Origin: Prorocentrum cordatum
Lineage: Eukaryota; Sar; Dinophyceae; Prorocentrales; Prorocentraceae
Length of the DNA: 64,000 nt
Direction of reading: 5' to 3'
Assembly: GCA_963575745.1 (NCBI GenBank)
Contig: CAUYUJ010019937.1
Coordinates: forward strand, 195,562-259,561
The notes under the pieces were generated by a model. It did no database searches. It was not told where the DNA came from and saw only the letters and a program-made list of their open reading frames with translations. Shown one piece after another: positions 19,701 through 31,041 of this stretch (position 1 is the first letter of the stretch; the number at the start of each line of letters is the position of its first letter). Both the position numbers and the translations under genes were made by a program.

Positions 19701-21323
19701 CTTTTGGGTGATCCAACGCCATAACATTGCATCGTCTGGCCTAGCCCAGCGCATGGGGGCTTTTTCGGTAAGAGTGAGCGCGTTTTCGTTTCTTGATGTG
19801 CGCCTTTGGTCCCCTCCTGTTCTTTGTGGTGTATGTTTTTGATTGGAGGTTATCTTGCAGCCCAGCAAACGGGGTCCCACACTGTCCAAAACGAAGCAAT
19901 GGACGGATGAGGGGGTGACAGATTGGGTTTTGGAAGACAGCGTAATCGCAGAGCCCCCATACAGCCTCAGAGTTCCCATGGGACGGACCGTGGAGGGACT
20001 GTGTCTCAGTGGGAGTCTACGTTGTCCAGCATTGCCGACCGGGGGGCGCAACTTCTGAGCAGCGTGCAGAAGGGCGAGTCGCAGGAGTACAACCTCAACA
20101 GCGTCCCATCTTTGCAGGGCACGATGCACGTCGTGGATACTTACAGGCTGTTCTTCGATGCCTTGCGGAAATCGGGGTTGAAGATGAAGGCGTCTTGGGA
20201 TGCAGCCGCAGAGATGACGCACGATAGTGGGGCACGCGCTGGCGCAGCGATGTCCCGTGAGATGTTGAAGCCGTTCATGAACAAGGTAAAGGGTAGTGAT
20301 ATTGTCAACGATGAGGAGAAGCTCGACGAGTTGGCGGCGAAACTGCTATCCGTTCTCACGTCCTCCGACGTGTCCGACCTCTACAGCGAAGAGCTCTCCA
20401 AAGATGTCAAGCGTGTCATCCAAGAGATCATCGGCGCCGTTACGTTCGAGGTGAAGCCAGGTACTATGACGTGCAAGGAGGCCCAGTTACCCTCGGTGAT
20501 TGACAAGCTGTCGGAGTTCGTACCGAAGAGCGGCGAGGAGAAGGCAGAGTTGCACTGGGTATCTAAGTTTGTCGATGATATGGTGCAGTTGGTATCCAAG
20601 AAGGCGGAGATCATCGACGCGGGTGGTAACGTGGCGGACAGGATGAAGGACGACCGCTGCCAGGAGCTACTTCAGTCCGTCGCAGGAATGGCCAAAACAT
20701 TGACGGCATTGAAGGTAAAGGTTGGGGGCCAAAGCGAAGTCAGTTTGCCTGCTGTTAGCGATAAGCACCTCGAGGACACGAAGCAGTTCGTGGCTGACCA
20801 TGCACCGTGCTTGTACAACTCCATGAAGGAGACGATTGCTACGTTTGTCGACGCCCCGTACGACAAGGACTCGCCGCCCTCGGAGAGTGTCAAAATGGTG
20901 GCTCGTGGTATCCTGCTGGAGCCCAGCCACGAGAAGTGGAGTGACGCACTCAAGACGGGCACCATCGAGGAGATCATCGCCATTGCGAAGAAGTCGCTCA
21001 TGGTACTTAAGGTGGACTCATACAACAAGGCGTGCGCTGAGTTGGGTGCGAAGTTGCAGACATTGAAGTTCACTCGCGAGTACTACGACATCCAGGTTGA
21101 CGACACGCTCGAGAAGGATTACACGAAGCTCTGCGATGGCATGCAGCTCACTTGCAAAGAGTGCGTGCTGGCGGCGCTGCTCGTCAAGTACCACGGCCAG
21201 GACACGAAGCTCAAGACCGCGCTCAACAGGGAGAAGGGCGCCCTCAAGAAGAGCAAGCATTGGGAGCTGGTCGATCCCAAGCTGCAGGCGGTTGTGGATA
21301 AAGCGATTGCATTCTTGCTCTAA
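16771..21323 (+). CDS. Gene B: multi-exon protein with a Cys cluster, unknown family
   Basis: Four coding blocks lie in order on one strand: about 16771-17937, 18157-18700, 18880-19544 and 20010-21323. Together they encode roughly 1,200 residues. Block 1 starts at an ATG (MSRKRGDPSAILQTPP) and has a likely zinc site: CMRKSC, then WGAYEESKAKDGTW, then ICGDCQDHCW. An acidic linker follows (EEDEDLAGDDDQQDEDD). Blocks 2-4 are helical, charged and free of low complexity, for example FFRVGLPWDVSAVDAEAH, FEKWCFTYFIAPIARATDNN and TLEKDYTKLCDGMQLTCKEC. Block 4 ends with TAA at 21321-21323. The first gap is a pyrimidine-rich intron bounded by TCAAG repeats that keep frame (PLPLK to LHLRGNW). The last is bounded by CTCAG repeats (ACPWGAQ to WESTLSS). 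The boundary between blocks 2 and 3 is unresolved because the sequence is GGA-rich. I do not recognise the family. Confidence 0.65.
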
Positions 21324-21419
21324 GCCACGCGATGACAATGGCGAGAAGTTTGGTGTCGCCCACCTCGTTCCTGTCGAGGTGGGCTCGGTGGCGAAAAATA
21401 TGACAAACGTCATGGTCGC

Positions 21420-21735
21420 AACCACCATGACTCATCCCAACACGAGATGGCCACCGCCATCATCACACAATCACGCTCATCATCATCACCACCCACCGCC
21501 ATTCACCATTCATCACCACAACATCATCATTGCCATCGCCATCACAACCACACAACCATCACCTCACCATCACACTTATCATTCATCATCACCACCACCG
21601 GCACCACCATCACAATCATCATCTCATCACCATCACCACGCGCACCGCCTTCATGTTCATCACCACCATCACACCACCACCGCTCCCTCCCTCCCATCCC
21701 TCCCTCCCTCCCTCCCTCCTCATCCCCCCGTCCCT
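21420..21735. repeat. CAT/CAC microsatellite passing into a CT-rich tract, copy 2
   Basis: Same succession as 2655-2860: degenerate ATC/ACC repeats, then CTCCCTCCC. It starts about 100 bases after the gene B stop. Confidence 0.8.
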
Positions 21736-21749
21736 GCGTAGGTAGATCA

Positions 21750-22680
21750 AAGGCGTGTCTTGGGTTAGTTAGTTTACGTATGTAATGGCTAGGGGGTATG
21801 TATGTCTTGGTCTCTGCACGTTTTGGGTTAGGTGTGTATGTCTTGGCATCTCAAGGCAGTCTTGGTGTCATCTTGGGGCTCTTGGCTTGGCGCAATCTTG
21901 GGCAACTTTGGGCTAGGTATGTATGTATTGGGTTATACGTAAGCTTTAGGCACTCAGGAGCAGTCTTAAGGCGTCTTGGGGCCCGTATGGGCGTCTTGGG
22001 GCCTCTATGGACATCTGTGGCATTCACCCGAGGCTTCCGCTTGCCGCCTGTTTGATCTCAAAGGGTTGGAGGGGTCCGCGAATGGGGGCTCCCACGGGCG
22101 GGGGCGAAGGTCACGACCCCTCCCCCCTTCCAGCCCCAAAGGCTGGGAGGGGGTGCTAGGGTGGTGACTGCCCGTCCTAACCCCTTGTTCGCGGGCGAAT
22201 GGGGGCTCCCACGGGCGGGGGCGAAGGTCACGACCTTTCTCCCCTCGAGCCCAAGTGGCTTGGGGGGGGTGCTAAGGTGGTGACTGCCCGTCCTAACCCC
22301 TTGTTCGCCTCGACCCCGTGATCCGCGTGAGGGGTGCGCCTGTCTTGGGTATTCTTTGAGCTCCTTGGGGGCGTCTTGGGCACGCTGGGCTCCTGCTGTG
22401 CCCGCTTGGTTTGCCGTGCTGGTTTGCCCTGCTGCTCTGCAATGCTGGTCTGCCGTGTCGGTCTGCTGCTTTGGGTTGCCATGTTGGTCTGCTTTGTTGG
22501 TCTGCCCTGTTGGTCTGCCGTGCTGGTCTGCTCTGCCGTGCGGGTCCATTGGGGTCCTCGGCCTTCCAGGGCCCATGGGGCCTCTGTGCCAGAGCCCAGT
22601 CCCTGTTCGCTTAGACCCCGTGATCCGCGTGAGGGGTGTGCCTTTTTCGGATATTTCTTGGCATCCTGTATAGGGCCAAG
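21750..22680 (+). repeat. Dispersed repeat module R1, copy 2
   Basis: Aligns in order with 2866-3770: GTGTCTTGGGTTAG, TCTCAAGGCAGTCTTGG, GGGGGCTCCCACGGGCGG blocks and the CTGGTCTGCCGTG run (22400-22540). An extra partial GTGATCCGCGTGAGGGGTG block is present near 22617. Confidence 0.75.
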
Positions 22681-22924
22681 TATTGGCTCCTTCCCTCCTC
22701 CTCCTTCTCTTCCGATGCCTCGGCTCAAAGGGTTTATCTGATTATCTGCGCGCCCCCCGCGCAGCCACATGCGGCATAGTGGGGGCGTCTGCGTTGGTGC
22801 TGGGTTGCAGCTGTTTGGGCCGCGAAGTGGGCTTGCTGCAACTAAACGGGTCCACGCTGGGCCACGCCGTGGGCCTTGATTCAGTAGACTTAATCGGCGC
22901 TCGGCCGCGCCGCGGGCTCTGCCA

Positions 22925-23250
22925 CGGCAGAGGGCCCCACCTTTGCCTGCGCCCCCCCAATCCCCTGCTCCAAGGCAGGGCCTGGGGCGCGTGGCTGATA
23001 TAGCGGGGCAAAGGGCCACGGCCCGTGCCCCGCTGCAACTTAGCGCGTGGCCGCTGGGCCAAGCCGTGGGCCGTGCAACGGCCGAATTGGCCGACGACCA
23101 TCATCATCCACCAATCTTTCATCATAAAATGGGGGGGGGGGGGGAGGGCAGGCCGCTGAGCGCGAGAAGTTCCACTTCATTCAGCTCCGATGGACAGCCT
23201 CCCGACGTTCGAGATGCCTCTCGGCGTCTCCGCTCAGGGAGGGCGCTCTG
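22925..23250 (+). repeat. Dispersed repeat module R3, copy 2
   Basis: Aligns with 4926-5250 (GCTCCAAGGCAGGGC, GGCCACGGCCCGTGCCCC, CAGCTCCGATGGACAGCC). A CATCATCATCC insertion and a G homopolymer are present near 23100-23142. Here R3 precedes R2, the reverse of the left locus. Confidence 0.65.
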
Positions 23251-23529
23251 CTGAGCTAGCTGCCCTCTTTCTCTTGTCTATATTCTCTTTCTCTTCCTGC
23301 TCCCTGTCTCTCTCTGCAGCCGTCGCCGCGAAGAGTGGCCCGCCCGCGCAGGCAGGGCTCTTCGGCCACCTGTCGCCACTGTGCTGCCCTTTAACCTGCC
23401 CTCCCCCATCCCTCCCCCTCCCACTCCTTGGGAAACCCCGTCGCCTTGTTGGTCAAGGCGATTGGTCTCCCGCCGCTGGCTCGAACGTAAAGAATGCACG
23501 CACGGGGGGCCCCGCGGCGACCCGATGCG

Positions 23530-24105
23530 GTCCGACCGCAAGTGCGGGATCCGCACGTGAAGCACCGATCTGTTGGATTGCGACCTTGTGGGTCGCATCT
23601 TGGCAATGCCTCCTGGCGCTTCGGCGCCCCGCCGAACGCGCCTGGGCTTGTCCTCAACGCGATAGCGCCGCCTCGTACGAGAGGCGCCGCCTTTGCGAAT
23701 CATGAGTTTCCCCGCGTTGTCGCGGGCGTGCGTCCGACGCCCCAACGGGGGCCTAGCTCCTTGGCGCCCCGCGGCCGTCGTCGCGGGGCGCCGTTGCGCG
23801 CCCGCGATGAGATCCGATAGGTGGTTACTGATCAAATGCAATCACACCTCGCGCTGTCCCGTGTAAGCTTCTACGTTTGTTCCAACGCCCACGGGGTTTT
23901 TGGGCCGCCTCGAACCCTGTGTTTGTATGGCGCCGTTGTGCGGTGCAAAGGTTGGTAACCTGCGCCGCGGTAGACCCTTTTGTGCTGGCGTGGACGGCAG
24001 CGCGCGCGCGGTTGAAGACGCGTCGCGCGGGCAATTCGCCGAACCAGAGTGAGCCGCGTTGCGGCCGCTCCTCAACCCGCAGCGCGAAGGACCGATGTGC
24101 GCGCT
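23530..24105 (+). repeat. Dispersed repeat module R2, copy 2
   Basis: Aligns with 4300-4925 through AGCACCGATCTGTTGGATTG, TTTGCGAATCATGAG, CCCGCGTTGTCGCGGGCGTG and GCAATCAC...CGCGCTGTCCCG. It is divergent but colinear. It reads like an old dispersed element, not a gene. Confidence 0.65.
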
Positions 24106-24950
24106 CGAAAACTTGCGCATTACTGCGACAGCTTTGGCCACCGATGCAGATTGGGCCGCCATGCCTCGTCGCGCCCAGCGCCAGCGTTTGCCATTGTGGT
24201 ATTTGGACCACGCGGTCGTTGCTTCGCGCGTGCCGATGGGCGCACGCCGCGCAGTTTGTGGGGCGGCGCTTGGCGTGCGATCACGTAGAACATCCTTGTC
24301 AAATGACAGCGTAGTGGCAGCGATCGCAAAATCGATTTTTTCGTGCATGTTCCATTTTTTTTTTTTTTTTTTTCAGAAGTGTTTAAACAGTGTTTAAAAA
24401 GTGTTTTATGTTGAGATATGAGCATGTCAAGTTCCTACGATAAGGGAACTTCTCAACTCTGGAGGCTCAGAAGCCCTGAGACGGAGGCCCTCCGGCTCGG
24501 AAGGCCTACGGGCTGCCTCCGAAGACATGGACAGCTATACGGGGGAACGTTCAGACATCACTCGTAAAAGTCTGAATTGCGTGTGCCATCTGCCTGACCC
24601 GCGTGCATGGGAAAACAACCCCCATTCGGTGTGCCCCGTCGGGGCGTGTGCTATCTTTCTGCTGCGCCCCTGGGAGGGGTCGTCTTGGAACCCTCTTGGG
24701 CCGTGTTTGGGACCTCTTGGGCAGTCATGAGGGCCATTTTGGTTTTCGCCCCGCGCCCTGTGCAGGGCCAGCGTCCGCGCAGTCTTTGGATGCGTACGTG
24801 TGTAGGCCTCTTGGTTGCTTCTCGGAGTCTTTTCGGATGTCCCTCGATAGCTGGTTAGACGTAGGCCACTCGGGGTGTCTTTGGGGTGTCTTGGCGGCCC
24901 CGGGGGCCTCTTGAAGCTTATTGTGCGTCCCGGGGGCGCCCCCTGGGGCC
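24106..24950. other. Stretch with no supported gene
   Basis: Contains a long T homopolymer at 24354-24373, tandem GTGTTTAAA-like units just after it, and several short GC-rich inverted repeats near 24460-24525. The rest is GTCTTGG-rich sequence. No coding domain or RNA gene is recognised. Confidence 0.4.
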
Positions 24951-24955
24951 TTGGT

Positions 24956-25125
24956 TCGGGGTTGGACAGACCTCCTACCCTGACACGTCGATTATGAATT
25001 GGCCGTTTTCGTTTCGCGAGAGGGCGTCGCGGCCGTCATTTTTGCGGGTCCAGGTCCGTCGATTTCGGTCCCAGGCCGTTTTCACTAAGGGGATGTCTAC
25101 TAAAGGGAGGTTTGTCCACCGCCGA
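24956..25125 (-). mobile_element. TIR element family E, copy 1 (170 bp)
   Basis: Ends are inverted repeats: TCGGGGTTGGACAGACCTCC on the left, and the right end read on the other strand gives TCGGCGGTGGACAAACCTCC. The element is flanked by an exact 5-base duplication, TTGGT (24951-24955 and 25126-25130). On the minus strand the interior matches the element at 40420-40591, including GTGAAAACGGC and AAAACGG(C/A)CAATTC. It is too short to encode a transposase, so it moves in trans if at all. Confidence 0.85.
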
Positions 25126-25244
25126 TTGGTGAGCCCAGTGAGTGGCGCCCAGAGAGACCCTCTTGGGCTCTGGCCCGCGTTCGGATGCTGCCCCCCTTTC
25201 CCTCTTGCAGACGTGCTGCCGTTTCGTGGGCCTCTGTGTTTTGT

Positions 25245-25530
25245 GGGACTCGAGGAGGAGGAGGCGGAAGAGGAGGAGGAGGAGGATCACGAGGAGCACG
25301 AGAGCAGCAGGAGGAGAACGAGGAGCACGAGGAGGGAATGGCATCCTCATGAAAAATACATTGTGGGCGGTTGTTGCCCCGCGTCGAGCGACGAGGGGGA
25401 GCAGCACGAGGAGCAGCAGGAGAAGGAGGAGGAGGAGGAGGAGGAGGAGGAGGAGGAGGAGGGGGAGGAGCGATGAGAAGGAGCAGCAGGAGGAGGAGGA
25501 GGAAGAGGAGGAGCGAGGGCGTCCCCCCCT
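25245..25530 (+). repeat. GAG/GGA microsatellite
   Basis: Imperfect GAG repeats on the + strand, interrupted near 25335-25400 by unique sequence. Frames through it give poly-Glu, poly-Arg or poly-Gly and are not coding. Confidence 0.9.
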
Positions 25531-25984
25531 CGGGGCACTCTGCTATCTGTCTGGTGCGCCCCATCCCCTCGGGGCATCGCGGAATTGCTCGGGTGCTCCC
25601 CATTGCTCACGAGCGGCGGCGCCATCCCGCCCCCCCCCGCCATGCCTCCTCTTGGGCGTGAGCTATGTGTTTGTCCCCCTCAGCGTTGTCCCTATGGTGT
25701 GTCCTCAGAGGGGACGCGCGTGCTATCTGGTATCGCGCGGTTAAGGGTCTGGCGGGTCAGTCGGTGTTATCTGTTCTGAGCGTTGTTTTGTGTTATTTGT
25801 CCGTTCCACCGTATAGTTTCTCAGAAGGCCGCAGGGCTTTGAGAAGCCCCGCCGCCTTCAGAAAAGTCCCGCCCCTTCTCGCTCTGACCTTGGGCGCGCC
25901 GCTTACGGCGATCTCGGCGGTGCATTGTTTGTCACACTGGGCGTTTTCGCCGCCTTGCTTCGGGCCGGTATCATCTCAAGCGAT

Positions 25985-26150
25985 TTGGCTCGAAGATTGC
26001 AGCAGAGACGTTGGCGCGTAAGTTGCCCGCGTGACGGTGCGCGCAATTCAGTGCCCTCGTCGCAAATGCAACGTACCGCGCTGGTGGCCCGCGTAAGCCA
26101 CTACGAAATGTCGCTACGCCATCTCGCGTGCGACCCGTTGTTGATGGACC
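25985..26150 (+). repeat. Dispersed repeat family H, copy 1
   Basis: Shares GACGTTGGCGCGTAAGTTGC, GCCCTCGTC and ATCTCGCGTGCGAC segments in order with 30065-30195 and 63040-63180. Copies are diverged and their ends are not clear. Confidence 0.6.
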
Positions 26151-26359
26151 CCCACATGTTGTTCCGCTTGGGAATCCTGGTCAGACCTGGACCTCCAGAC
26201 GTGTCAGACAAGATGGCCTCGGCTGGTTCTTGCTCGATCTGGGCAGGGCCGAGAGAGCTCCAGTGGCCCCAGGTAGCGAGCGGTAGAGACAAGGCGCCAG
26301 AGAATCCGGAGGTTTCTACGGAGGAGCAGGAAGGGCAGGATGAGCAGGAGAAGAGACGA

Positions 26360-26830
26360 GGAGGATAATGAGGGAAGCAAAGAGGAGGCGGACGAGGGGG
26401 AGGAGGAGGAGGAAGAGGAGGAGGAACGGGAGAAGGAGGAGGAGGAACGGGAGGAGGAGGCGGAGGAGGAGGAGGCGTAGGAGGAGGAGGAGCGGAGGAG
26501 GATGAGAAGAAGGAGGAGGGGGATGAGGAGGAGGAGGAGAGGAGGAAGAGGAGGAGGAGGAGGAGGAGGAGGAGGAGGAGGAGGAGAGAGAGGAGGAGGA
26601 GGAGGAGGAGGACGAGGAGGAGGAGGAGGGGAGGAGGAGGAGGAGGAGGAGGGGGAGGATATGGATGATGATTACGAGGAGGAGGAGGAGGAGGAGGAGG
26701 AGGAGGAGGGGAGGAGGAAAAGAAGGAGGGGGAGGAGGAGGAGGCGGAGGAGGAGAAGGAGAAATAGCAGGAGGAAGAGGAGGAGGAGTAGGAGGAGGAG
26801 GAGGAGGAGGAGGAGGAGGAGGGGTGTTTG
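26360..26830 (+). repeat. GAG/GGA microsatellite, about 470 bp
   Basis: Nearly continuous imperfect GGA repeats with only a few interruptions (for example ATATGGATGATGATTACG near 26660). All + strand bases are purines for long stretches. Confidence 0.95.
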
Positions 26831-26839
26831 GGAGGACGA

Positions 26840-27060
26840 GGGGGGGATCACATAGGAGAAGCAGTAAACCTGGAGGCGAGGGACGAGGGTTGTACCGTGT
26901 TGATTGTTTGTTGTTTCCCCCGCCCCACATCTCCCTTCAATGCGCGTGTGGCCGCTCCAAAGCTCATCCCCTCTCGGATTACTTGAGACCCGACGTCACA
27001 AACAAACATGCAGCATCGTAAAACTTATGATTGGATGCCAGCTTGTTCCTTGTCGCGGCC
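26840..27060. other. Short stretch with no recognised feature
   Basis: Mixed-composition sequence between the GGA tract and the GGTCGCGACC cluster. I see nothing that I can support. Confidence 0.3.
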
Positions 27061-27235
27061 AGCGATATCGGTCGCTACAGACTTTGCTCCTCGTTCCGGC
27101 ATCGGTCGCGACCGATTTGCTCCAAGATTGGTTGCAACCTGTCGCGACCGATTTTGGAACTTGTCGCGATCGGTCGCGACCGATTTGAAGTGCCGCTTGG
27201 TTGCTACTGATCGTGATCGAACAAATCTGGTATCC
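27060..27235. repeat. Cluster of GGTCGCGACCGAT palindromes
   Basis: At least four copies or near-copies of the palindrome GGTCGCGACC, often extended to ATCGGTCGCGACCGAT, lie within 175 bases. A second cluster with the same word lies at 48225-48400, where it sits inside an element with inverted ends. Confidence 0.75.
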
Positions 27236-27569
27236 AATGATCTGGAAAGGTTTGGAATCCTACCCTGGAACCATCTTTTTATCTCAGATCGTTTTCTGAC
27301 GGTGTCGGGGCAAAGCGAGGGCCCCCAGGTGCCGAAAACGTCTGAAATGTTCAGAGTTCCCGTCGTGTTTTTCTCCACGACGCGAGGGGGTCTGGGCGAC
27401 GGCAGCGGCGGCGGCGACGGCCGCGGCGCCGCGCGCCCAGAACGGGGCCCTCACGGTGCTGATGGTGGACTGGCGGCCACGCATCACCGGGCGGGCCCCT
27501 TCGGCCGGCCGCGGGGTCGTCGGGGTGGGGGTCGCCCTGCACCCTCTCGGTGCCCCAGACTGGTCTTTT

Positions 27570-27661
27570 GTTTGCTGCCGTCGTCGTCGTCGTCGTCGTC
27601 CTCGCCAATTTCTCGTCGCTGGTGTATCGTCGTCTTCTCCGTTCCCTTCGGAGGCCGAGTA

Positions 27662-27695
<34 letters not shown>

Positions 27696-27740
27696 ATGTA
27701 TGTCGCCGTCGTCGTCGTCGTCGCCGATGTATGTCCGAGG
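27570..27740. repeat. GTC/CGT microsatellite
   Basis: Runs of GTCGTC(GTC)n at 27571-27600 and 27660-27725, split by unique sequence. Frames give poly-Val, poly-Ser or poly-Arg. Confidence 0.9.
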
Positions 27741-29480
27741 CTCTGGAGAAGAGTGGAGCGGCCTCCGGCGCCCTCTCCACGGGCCCTTGGGACCGTCTGA
27801 CAAAAAGCAGTTCTGCTTGGGAAGCGGGGAAGCGGTCCAGGCATCCCGGGCGCACGCTTCGGAAAGGTTGGAGCGCCGACTGTGTGGGTCCTTGCCTCAC
27901 CAGCGGCGAACGGATCCATATCCGCGCCCTCGCGGTCTGGGCGCTGGGCTGCGATCCCGCGGATGCGCGGTCGCACGGATGCGTTCCGCGCGGGGCATCT
28001 GCGCAAAGACGCCCCGTATGCGCGGGGTCGCTGCCCAGGGCCGTGCCCGCGGATATGGATACGTTTTTCGCCCAAGATTGCCCCTCGCGCCTCTCATTCG
28101 TCTTTCCGCCATCCCTCCTCCCTCCTGCCTTTCCCCCTGCTGCCTCCCTCTCCCTCCCCCTCCCCCCCCGCTTCTCCTCCCCGTTTCTGGTGGAGCAAGA
28201 GCTGCAGTCCTGTCATGGCGCACGGGTTCGACTCCGGTTGACAGACGTTCGACGCAGCATCGACGCACATGTGGAGTGAGTGGCTCCGGGAGGATCCCCA
28301 GAGCGAGCATCTAACCCTCCCCCTCGATGCGGCCTTGGCGCCTGCCCCCACACCTGTAGGACCAGGGCCCTCTTTGGGCCAAGAGTGCGGGCAAGACTTG
28401 TGTGTGTGTGTCCAGATCCTAAATCAAACAGTCGTATTAGTCTAGTGTTTGTTTGGGCTACGTAGCTTGTGTAAAGCTATACATGAACAGCTTGTAAGTA
28501 AGCTGCAGCTTGGGGTTTGGGCCCCCTTCCCCACAAACCAGAGGCGAACTTGGATGTAGACAAACATATGGCCCCATAGATGCAAGATTTCTTATCTGTA
28601 CCGAGTGCGCCTCGGCCTTGCGACGCCCCCATCCGAGAGAAAGTCCAAGGCGCACTGGATACAGTCAACGCGCCCAGTAAGGACGTGCGCCTACATCTAG
28701 GGTGTCCTTGTGTCCTTGCCTCTGCGACCCGTGCGTTGCCGTTTTCACTGGTCGCCCGCCGCCCAAAAATCCCGACTTCGGCCTCCAAGGGTCTTGCCAT
28801 CCAGGAGAAAAGAACCCCTAATTAATCCTAATAGCATAGTGAAGACGTGGCCTCACTGGCAGGGGTAATCCATCTGGGCGGTTTGGTTTGGGACATCTGC
28901 AGAAAAAGGCCCCCTATCCCTCATGTTTTGGGCCCTCCCAACTTAGGTCCCCTCCCAAAGGGCTAGGGGTCCTTCTTTGGTTCATCATCTTGCAGCCTCA
29001 CCACCCGTATTCAGTGCACGTGCGGACTCGATGGTGCAGAAGTCTTGCCCGCGGTGCGTAGGCGGGCGACGTCTGGGCCAGGCCGCGCCCGTGCTTCTTT
29101 GCGGCCTGGGGCGCCCCACCCCTCGTGGGCCGTTTTTTCACCGTTTCCCAAGAAGTGTCCCTTGAAAATGGAAACGGCTAAAAAAGGAGATCTTAAACGG
29201 CAACAGCAACGGCTCCAGGTAACAACAAACGGCGACGGGATCGGTAGCCCAAACAGCGTCGGAACGGGCAACTAAAACGGCAACACGGAGCCGGTAACAG
29301 AAACGGCCCTGCCGTTTCCAGGGCCCGCCTCCCCCCTCAGGGTGCCCGCCGGCCGCGAGTGCTGCCAGACGCGCCCCGCGCATCTCGGGGGCGTCTCCAC
29401 GAGCCACCGAGCGCGCGTGGCCACGGCTCGCAGAGTGCCGGCTCTTCGGCAGCAAAGCTTGGGAGCCTGGCATGTCCTCG
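27741..29480. other. Long stretch with no supported gene
   Basis: Contains GC-rich sequence, a CT-rich patch at 28105-28180, a short GT run at 28398-28410 and a patch with repeated AACGGC words at 29170-29315. Open frames of 60-400 codons are present on both strands, but none shows a domain or consistent coding composition. Confidence 0.4.
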
Positions 29481-29485
29481 TCATC

Positions 29486-29641
29486 TCGGAGGTTGATATG
29501 GACCTCCTGCCCGGTTGGCCGTTTTCGGTTCGCGAGAGGGCGTCGCGGCCGTCTTTTTTGCGGGTCTGGGTCCGTCGGTTTCGGTCCCAGGCCGTTTTCA
29601 CGAAAGGGTGGTTTACTCAAGGGAGGTTTGTCCACCGCCGA
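29486..29641 (-). mobile_element. TIR element family E, copy 2 (156 bp)
   Basis: Same interior as 24956-25125 (TTCGCGAGAGGGCGTCGCGG, GTCGGTTTCGGTCCCAGGCC, AGGGAGGTTTGTCCACCGCC). The left end is more decayed (TCGGAGGTTGATATGGACC). Flanks TCATC (29481-29485) and TCATT (29642-29646) form a 5-base target duplication with one mismatch. Confidence 0.8.
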
Positions 29642-29645
29642 TCAT

Positions 29646-29975
29646 TGAGTCGATCAGCGTCTGGGAGTCGATGAGATAGCGCCGATGTAGCGTCGACCAG
29701 TGTCGATGTTGCGTCGATCAGTGTCAATCTAGCGCCGAGTAGCGTCGATTCGCAAGAGCCGACCGGATGACGAGCCAATGAGCGCGTTCCATTGATCGCA
29801 AAGTGCCTAATCTTCGGTAGCAAATCATGGGAGCCTGGCATGCCCTCTGAATTCCGTTGCCAGCGTCGATTAGCGTCTGGGAGTCGATGAGGTAGCGCTG
29901 ATTTAGCGTCGACTAGCGTCGGTGTAGCGTCGATGAGCGTAGATTCTAGCGTCGATCAGCGTGGATTCGCAGAAG
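29646..29975 (+). repeat. TAGCGTCGA repeat, two larger copies of about 215 bp
   Basis: AGCGTCTGGGAGTCGATGAG occurs near 29656 and again near 29873. Each is followed by a run of TAGCGTCGA(C/T)(C/T)AGCGTCG words and then by AAGC(T)GACCGGATG. The larger copies contain the short repeat, so two levels of repetition are present. Confidence 0.75.
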
Positions 29976-30064
29976 CTGACCGGATGCTATGGGAGGCTCC
30001 TGTGAGTTCCACCAGATTTGTTCGTAAACGTCCGAACCAAAAAAAAACACGTATGAGTGACGCA

Positions 30065-30195
30065 GCAAAAACAGGGTCGATTGCGCCGACGTTGGCGCGT
30101 AAGCTGCCCGCGCAAGGTCGCACGTGAGCGCCCTCGTCTCCAGAGTGGCGTGCCGAGAGGGCCACATCGCGCAAGGCCAGTGTTGGATCGGCTCT
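30065..30195 (+). repeat. Dispersed repeat family H, copy 2
   Basis: Contains GCGCCGACGTTGGCGCGTAA, GCTGCCCGCGCAAGGTCGC and GAGCGCCCTCGTCTCCAGAG, which match 63050-63110 closely. Confidence 0.65.
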
Positions 30196-30199
30196 CACG

Positions 30200-31040
30200 C
30201 GTGCCCCGGTCTGATGGATCGTAGATGCCGCGCGGCGGACCTGGGCCATTTGCGACCAGTTACAGCGGAGACCCATGCCAAGAAACGCCTTGATTGCCTG
30301 CAGGGTGCCCTGGGTTCCTTGGGCTTCAATGGCTTCGCGATGGAGAGCGTGACGTTCTCACGCCAGGAAGCGACAGACGTCCTGTGGTCTCAGGCTTGGA
30401 TTTCCTGTGGAAGGTGTCTCGTGGACTGACCTCCACTGTGTTTTGCGAGTAGTCGGGCGCCCTTTGTCTGAAGAGGAGGTTGGGCGACCGTGCAGGGACG
30501 GTGCCCAGGCGAGCTCTGCCTGGACCGGGGGCAGGCGCAGGAGCACGCAGCGGAGCAGCGGGGGGGTCAGGGAGGGGGGGGTGGGCGTCGCAGCGAACAG
30601 TTCGGGGGGCATCGTGAGCAGGCTTGAGAGTGGGAGTCATGGGTCATTGCTGCCCTCGAGGGGGTTTCGAATTACGGGGACGAGGCGGCGGAGTAAAAGG
30701 ATGATGGAGGGAGAGGGGGGAGGAGGGATAAGAAAAGAAGAGGAGAAGCAGGAAGAGGGGGGAAAGGAGAAATGATGAGGAAGAAAAGGAGGAGGCGGAG
30801 GAGGAGTGAGGAGGGTGGAGTAGGAGGCAGAGGAGGGAGAGAACGACGAGCAGAAGTCAGATCTGGTCTCCACGAGGCAGAAAACATTGCCTCGGGGACC
30901 CCCCCCCGACGCAGTCGCCTGGTGGCCTCCTCTCGATCCGGAGAGGGGACGGCTCCAGTGAGATCCTTTCCCCCGCTGGAGCCAAGAAGGTTCCTTCTCG
31001 AATCCCTCTTGGAGCGCCCTTGCCTCCTCGCCATAGGTTC
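30200..31040. other. Stretch with no supported gene; includes a GA-rich tract
   Basis: 30700-30850 is a GA/GGA-rich microsatellite. 30910-31040 resembles part of the neighbouring foldback arm (CCAGTGAGATCC, CCCTTCTCG and TTGGAGCGCCCTTG words). No domain is visible in any frame. Confidence 0.4.
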
Positions 31041-31041
31041 A

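Noticed and set aside
27008-28314. 423-codon + frame and 263-codon - frame
   Set aside because: They run through GTCGTC repeats and GC-rich sequence with no recognisable motif. The apparent length reflects base composition.
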